This document shows, piece by piece, positions 59,779 through 64,000 of a stretch of 64,000 bases of DNA. Positions within the stretch are counted from its first letter, which is position 1; each line of letters opens with the position of its first letter. The position numbers and the translations under genes are program-made. Source of the DNA: Pycnococcus provasolii (taxonomy: Eukaryota > Chlorophyta > Pseudoscourfieldiophyceae > Pseudoscourfieldiales); assembly GCA_049487715.1 (NCBI GenBank), contig CP150551.1, forward strand, positions 62,001 to 126,000, read 5' to 3'. The notes under the pieces were generated by a model. The model was not told the DNA's origin, did not search any database, and saw nothing but the letters and a program-made list of their open reading frames with translations.

Positions 59779-61284
59779 TTATAACTCGACATCCAGCTTT
59801 TCCCCCGCCATCCCACTCCGCGCGAGGCGATCGACGAATGCGGCATCCCCAGCGGCCATCACCGCGAGCCTTCCTTTGTGCGGCCGGAACACCAGCATGC
59901 TCCCCAGCAGGCCCGCCGGGTTGGCTTTCGGCCAGTCCAGAATGGGCAAGTGCAGAACCTGCGTCGAGCCCTTGAACAGGTCCAGCGGCTTCGCGAAAGT
60001 CGACCAGTTGGTGGTCACGCCGATTTTGCCAACTCGGAACAGGAAATCCGCGTTGGACAGCGTCGCCGTCGTCACCGCACGCGCGTACGGCGTACCCTGC
60101 ACGCTCCTGCGGATCAACGCCGGGTTGGCGTAGTCGCACGCCAATTGTGCGTCCAGGGTCTCGTCGTTCGTTTTGGAGAAGTCGTAGTACTCGATGAGGT
60201 CCTCGTAGTTCCCGGCGTCGTCGGCATCCAGGCCCATGGCCTTGCCGCGGAAGTTAGCCGCCATCATGCACAGCGTCGGCCGCAGCGCGTTCGCGAACGC
60301 GCTGACCAGGCAGTCGTTCGTACTGATGAAAGGCGCGAATGACTTCTTGGCGGGCGAGCCGATGAGCTGGTCCGCGAGCCGCTTCACCGGCGAGCCGGGG
60401 GAGCTCCACAGCTTCTTCTGCTCGTGAACCCAGACGTCGTTCACGTAAAAGCCGACCACCCGCGTTTTCGCCGAGAAACCCACCGCGCTCACAATCTGCG
60501 ATCCCACGAAGCGCGCCAGGAAACCGGGAGGGCACGCCGTCATTGTGGACGGCACGCCTCCCAGGGCCTCCTTGATTTGCGCGGGCGCGTCCAGCTTCCG
60601 CACTGGGCTCAACGCGCGGACGGTCTCGCCGCGGCAGAGCATGTTGTGAATCTGGTAGAATGTATGCCCGTCGACGAGCGAGTGATTCGCAGACACGACA
60701 ACGGCGAACTCGTCCCCGCGCGCACCGCTGACGAGCGTCACGGAGAAGAGGGGTGCGCCCGTGCCGACGGTTTCGACGCTCGGTTTGCAAAGGACCTGGG
60801 CCAGGTCGCGAACCATGGCGTGGTACGGGATGACCCTCTCACCGTCCTCGCCGCCCCGCCGCGGCGCAAACCCGACGGTGATGTCCTTTCGGTTCGCGAA
60901 GAGGCCTTTCTGCGCCGCTTCCGCTTTGTCACCCCGAGGGACGAAAGCCGCCATCTCCCCGGTCTCGGGGTCGGTATCCAGGACAGACGCTAACCACGGG
61001 TTCGAGGCTGCGATCTCGGCGACGCGCTTCGCGAGGTACGCCGCCGCCACGTCCGTTGACCCCTGGAAGAACGTGATGGTGCTCGTGGCGGGCGACATGC
61101 ACACAATTGGTGCGCGTTCACTCGGAAGCAGCGCTAATTTCGTGTGGCCCGCCACGCGCTCGGCACACAACCTCCTCCGCCGCCAGCCATACAGCTGATA
61201 CGCTGCAAGCCCGCTCACCACCGCGAGGCTGGCGGCGACGAGCGCCGCACCCCGGGAAGGGTGCGACATGCCGGGCACGATCAC
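59779..61284 (-). CDS. BAHD/condensation-fold acyltransferase, membrane-anchored
   Basis: A 501-aa protein; M6 at 61269 is an alternative start. A single N-terminal helix (AALVAASLAVVSGLAAYQLYGW) followed by RRRR anchors it with the catalytic part on the cytosolic side. The CoA-dependent acyltransferase signature HxxxDG is seen in SANHSLVDGHTFYQI. The fold's later blocks include FISTNDCLVSAFANALRP (structural) and LPILDWPKANPAGLLG, a position comparable to DFGWG. Substrate unknown; wax ester, phenolic and polyketide acylation all use this fold. The gene looks more GC-rich than its neighbours and is bounded on both sides by telomere-type tracts, which may hint at a separate origin. Confidence 0.72.
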   Translation of the reverse strand: MIVPGMSHPSRGAALVAASLAVVSGLAAYQLYGWRRRRLCAERVAGHTKLALLPSERAPIVCMSPATSTITFFQGSTDVAAAYLAKRVAEIAASNPWLASVLDTDPETGEMAAFVPRGDKAEAAQKGLFANRKDITVGFAPRRGGEDGERVIPYHAMVRDLAQVLCKPSVETVGTGAPLFSVTLVSGARGDEFAVVVSANHSLVDGHTFYQIHNMLCRGETVRALSPVRKLDAPAQIKEALGGVPSTMTACPPGFLARFVGSQIVSAVGFSAKTRVVGFYVNDVWVHEQKKLWSSPGSPVKRLADQLIGSPAKKSFAPFISTNDCLVSAFANALRPTLCMMAANFRGKAMGLDADDAGNYEDLIEYYDFSKTNDETLDAQLACDYANPALIRRSVQGTPYARAVTTATLSNADFLFRVGKIGVTTNWSTFAKPLDLFKGSTQVLHLPILDWPKANPAGLLGSMLVFRPHKGRLAVMAAGDAAFVDRLARSGMAGEKLDVEL

Positions 61285-61597
61285 TCGTGTGTTTAATTGG
61301 GCCTACACCCTCACCCTAACCCAGGTCCCTAACCCTAACCACACCTAGAAACCCTAACCACCACACCTAGAAACCCTAACCACCACACCTAGAAACCCTA
61401 ACCCACCTAACCCTAGCTCGCCCTACTTCGCCCTACCCTATCCAGGATCCCGAATATCTTGTCCGTTTTGTTTTTTTCTTTGTTCTTTTTTCTCTCTCTG
61501 TGCCAGCTCGGACAAAAACTGAACACAATTTGCTGTCATAATATTAGTGTCGTCGCTCGAATCATTCCCGTGGCGTCTCGAATACAGTAGTTCACGA
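61285..61597. repeat. Telomere-type minisatellite in divergent promoter
   Basis: From about 61300 to 61436 there are three copies of a ~22-bp unit (CACACCTAGAAACCCTAACC plus AC) inside a longer CCCTAACC-rich tract. It sits between the acyltransferase (-) and the AIM24-like gene (+). The remainder, to 61597, holds a T/C-rich stretch. Confidence 0.75.
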
Positions 61598-62740
61598 ATG
61601 AAGTTCACGTCCTTAAGTGGCGTGAATCGTAGTGCATCGTCTTCTCGTCCTTCTTATGCTTATGGTCATGGGAAAGGAGCAGGAGGCTTGAGGTTTCGTC
61701 GTGGGGGTGGTGCTCGTGGTGGTGGTGCTCGTGGTGGTGGTGGTCATGGGGGTGGTCCTCCTCGTGGTGTTTCAGGTGGTCGTCAGTCAGAGTGGTGGGA
61801 CGACCCGCGAAACGACCCGAAGTACGAAAAGTGGTACTACGTTGCCATCATTGCAGCCTCGGGAACCGCACTCACCACAGCTGTTAACCTTGTCGAGTCG
61901 TGGCGAACGGACAAAAATGACACAAAAGAACAATACGAACAAAGAAAGGGAAAACTTGAGGCGCGAAGTCTTGAGCCACCAAGCGAAATGGGAGTTCGAA
62001 CCAACTCGCCGTTCACGCCCAGCGCGGAGACCATGCGCAGGTTTGGTATCGAAGTCATGGGAGGAGACTCGCAGGTGGCGCAGCTCAAACTACAGCCGGG
62101 AGAGTCGCTGCTCATCGAGCCTGGGGCGCTCCTGTACCGAAGCCCTGGCGTGCGCCTTCGAACGACACTAGGCGAAGGGGGTCTCGTCGAGGCTATTGGG
62201 CGACTCATCACAGGGGAAACGTTCTTCATCAACGTCGTTGACGTGCCACGCGAAAGCGAAAGGGAGGCGATCTCAACTCGGCCTGAGGTTGTCGGCATAT
62301 CAGCAGCGGGCAACGCACGACTAGTCGTGCTTGACTTAAAAGCTCTCGGGGGAGAGGTGCTCGCACACCGTTCGGCGTACCTGTTTTCCTCCAATGACGT
62401 GTCCATCACGCCAGCACCACCTCCAAACTTAGCGTACCTCGCCGGTGGCAGTGGTATCATTCTACAGCGCCTCGAGGCGTCGAAGGGCGGCATCGCGTGC
62501 GTTCAAGGCAGAGGAACGATCATTCAGCAAACGCTCGCGGCTGGAGAGATCATTACCGTTGACCCGTCGTCTCTTCTGTCGCTTACGCCGACGTGCAAAT
62601 ACTCGCTCGCATTCGTCGGCGGGCCATGGGAGATTTTGTTCGGCGGCGCAGGCGCGTGGAAGGCTAGACTTGAAGGACCTGGCTCCATTTTGATGCAGAG
62701 CATGGGTGAAAGTCGCGCTCGCAGATTTGGACTCATGTAA
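61598..62740 (+). CDS. AIM24-family protein, organelle-targeted
   Basis: 380 aa from the ATG at 61598. A Ser/Arg/Gly-rich N-terminus, with a GGT/GGH-coded Gly repeat (61700-61780), resembles a transit peptide. A hydrophobic segment KWYYVAIIAASGTALTTAVN follows. The AIM24 double beta-trefoil-like core has VAQLKLQPGESLLIEPGALL, GETFFINVV, GGSGIILQRLEASKGGIACV and the end block LEGPGSILMQSMGES. AIM24 is needed for inner-membrane (MICOS) organisation in yeast, and plastid-bearing lineages also carry bacterial-type relatives (TIGR00266). Whether this one goes to mitochondria or plastid is not clear. Confidence 0.82.
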   Translation: MKFTSLSGVNRSASSSRPSYAYGHGKGAGGLRFRRGGGARGGGARGGGGHGGGPPRGVSGGRQSEWWDDPRNDPKYEKWYYVAIIAASGTALTTAVNLVESWRTDKNDTKEQYEQRKGKLEARSLEPPSEMGVRTNSPFTPSAETMRRFGIEVMGGDSQVAQLKLQPGESLLIEPGALLYRSPGVRLRTTLGEGGLVEAIGRLITGETFFINVVDVPRESEREAISTRPEVVGISAAGNARLVVLDLKALGGEVLAHRSAYLFSSNDVSITPAPPPNLAYLAGGSGIILQRLEASKGGIACVQGRGTIIQQTLAAGEIITVDPSSLLSLTPTCKYSLAFVGGPWEILFGGAGAWKARLEGPGSILMQSMGESRARRFGLM

Positions 62741-62946
62741 TGATTATAGCAAAGAAGAGGGAGAAACTGGAAGGTGAAATGTAATTCAAATAAAGAGGAA
62801 AGGGGCTTCCTGTGTGACGACGTTTGTTACAATCATCACCGCAACCATGTGTTTCGTTTCCTCACCAAGTTCTCTCTCTTTCAAGAAAGCTGCTGTGCTT
62901 CTTGATTTTCCCAGGCTCCAAAGCAAAAAGAAGGACAGCACCTTAC

Positions 62947-64000
<1,054 letters not shown>

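Overview
The window is eukaryotic nuclear DNA. It holds about 22 compact genes on both strands, mostly intron-poor. Six spliceosomal introns can be placed by reading frame and family alignment (78-440 nt, donors GTACGT/GTATGT/GTGCGT). A PsbP-domain thylakoid-lumen protein with a twin-arginine signal and a probable plastid ribosomal protein cL38 point to a photosynthetic host. A delta-class carbonic anhydrase and DIRS-type retrotransposons are also known from unicellular algae. A prasinophyte-like green alga is my inference; the species is not determined.

Layout. 1-7.8 kb: the N-terminal part of a coiled-coil protein (-), divergent from REV3, the DNA polymerase zeta catalytic subunit (+). 8-12.4 kb: a large NLR-like protein (-) with a TIR-like SHAW domain, a P-loop NTPase and 14 nearly identical WD40 repeats. 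12.4-13.7 kb: a spacer with a perfect 57-bp inverted repeat. 13.7-23.5 kb: IQ-motif protein (+), delta carbonic anhydrase (-), a small unclear ORF (+), and an ankyrin/TRP-like channel (-). 24.3-34.2 kb: mitochondrial uL24, DGAT2-like acyltransferase, a 2OG-Fe(II) dioxygenase, a coiled-coil protein (-), a TPR-methyltransferase fusion, and a glutaredoxin-like protein (-). 34.2-39.9 kb: a 5.7-kb tyrosine-recombinase retrotransposon with split direct repeats (A1-ORFs-B1A2B2), decayed by frameshifts. 40.4-47.8 kb: RAD21 cohesin, histidinol-phosphate aminotransferase (-), ribosomal eL36, PsbP-like protein (-), RRP36, probable cL38 (-). 48.5-49.3 kb: the 3' remnant of a second, different YR retrotransposon. 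50-64 kb: a 1512-aa EF-hand membrane protein with a large ectodomain, a family-2 glycosyltransferase, COG5 (-), a BAHD-like acyltransferase (-), an AIM24-family protein, and a polyubiquitin gene running off the right edge (-).

The genes are mostly housekeeping (translesion synthesis, cohesion, translation, Golgi tethering, histidine and lipid synthesis, photosynthesis) and do not form one pathway. The standout is the NLR-like gene. Its WD40 repeats are almost identical except at a few codons per 42-residue unit, the pattern known from fungal HET-E/HNWD recognition receptors. Short telomere-type tracts (TTAGGG/CCCTAA) lie in most 5' spacers and in none of the 3'-3' spacers. Several genes carry single-base frame breaks at 4-base homopolymers, which suggests sequence error or recent decay.
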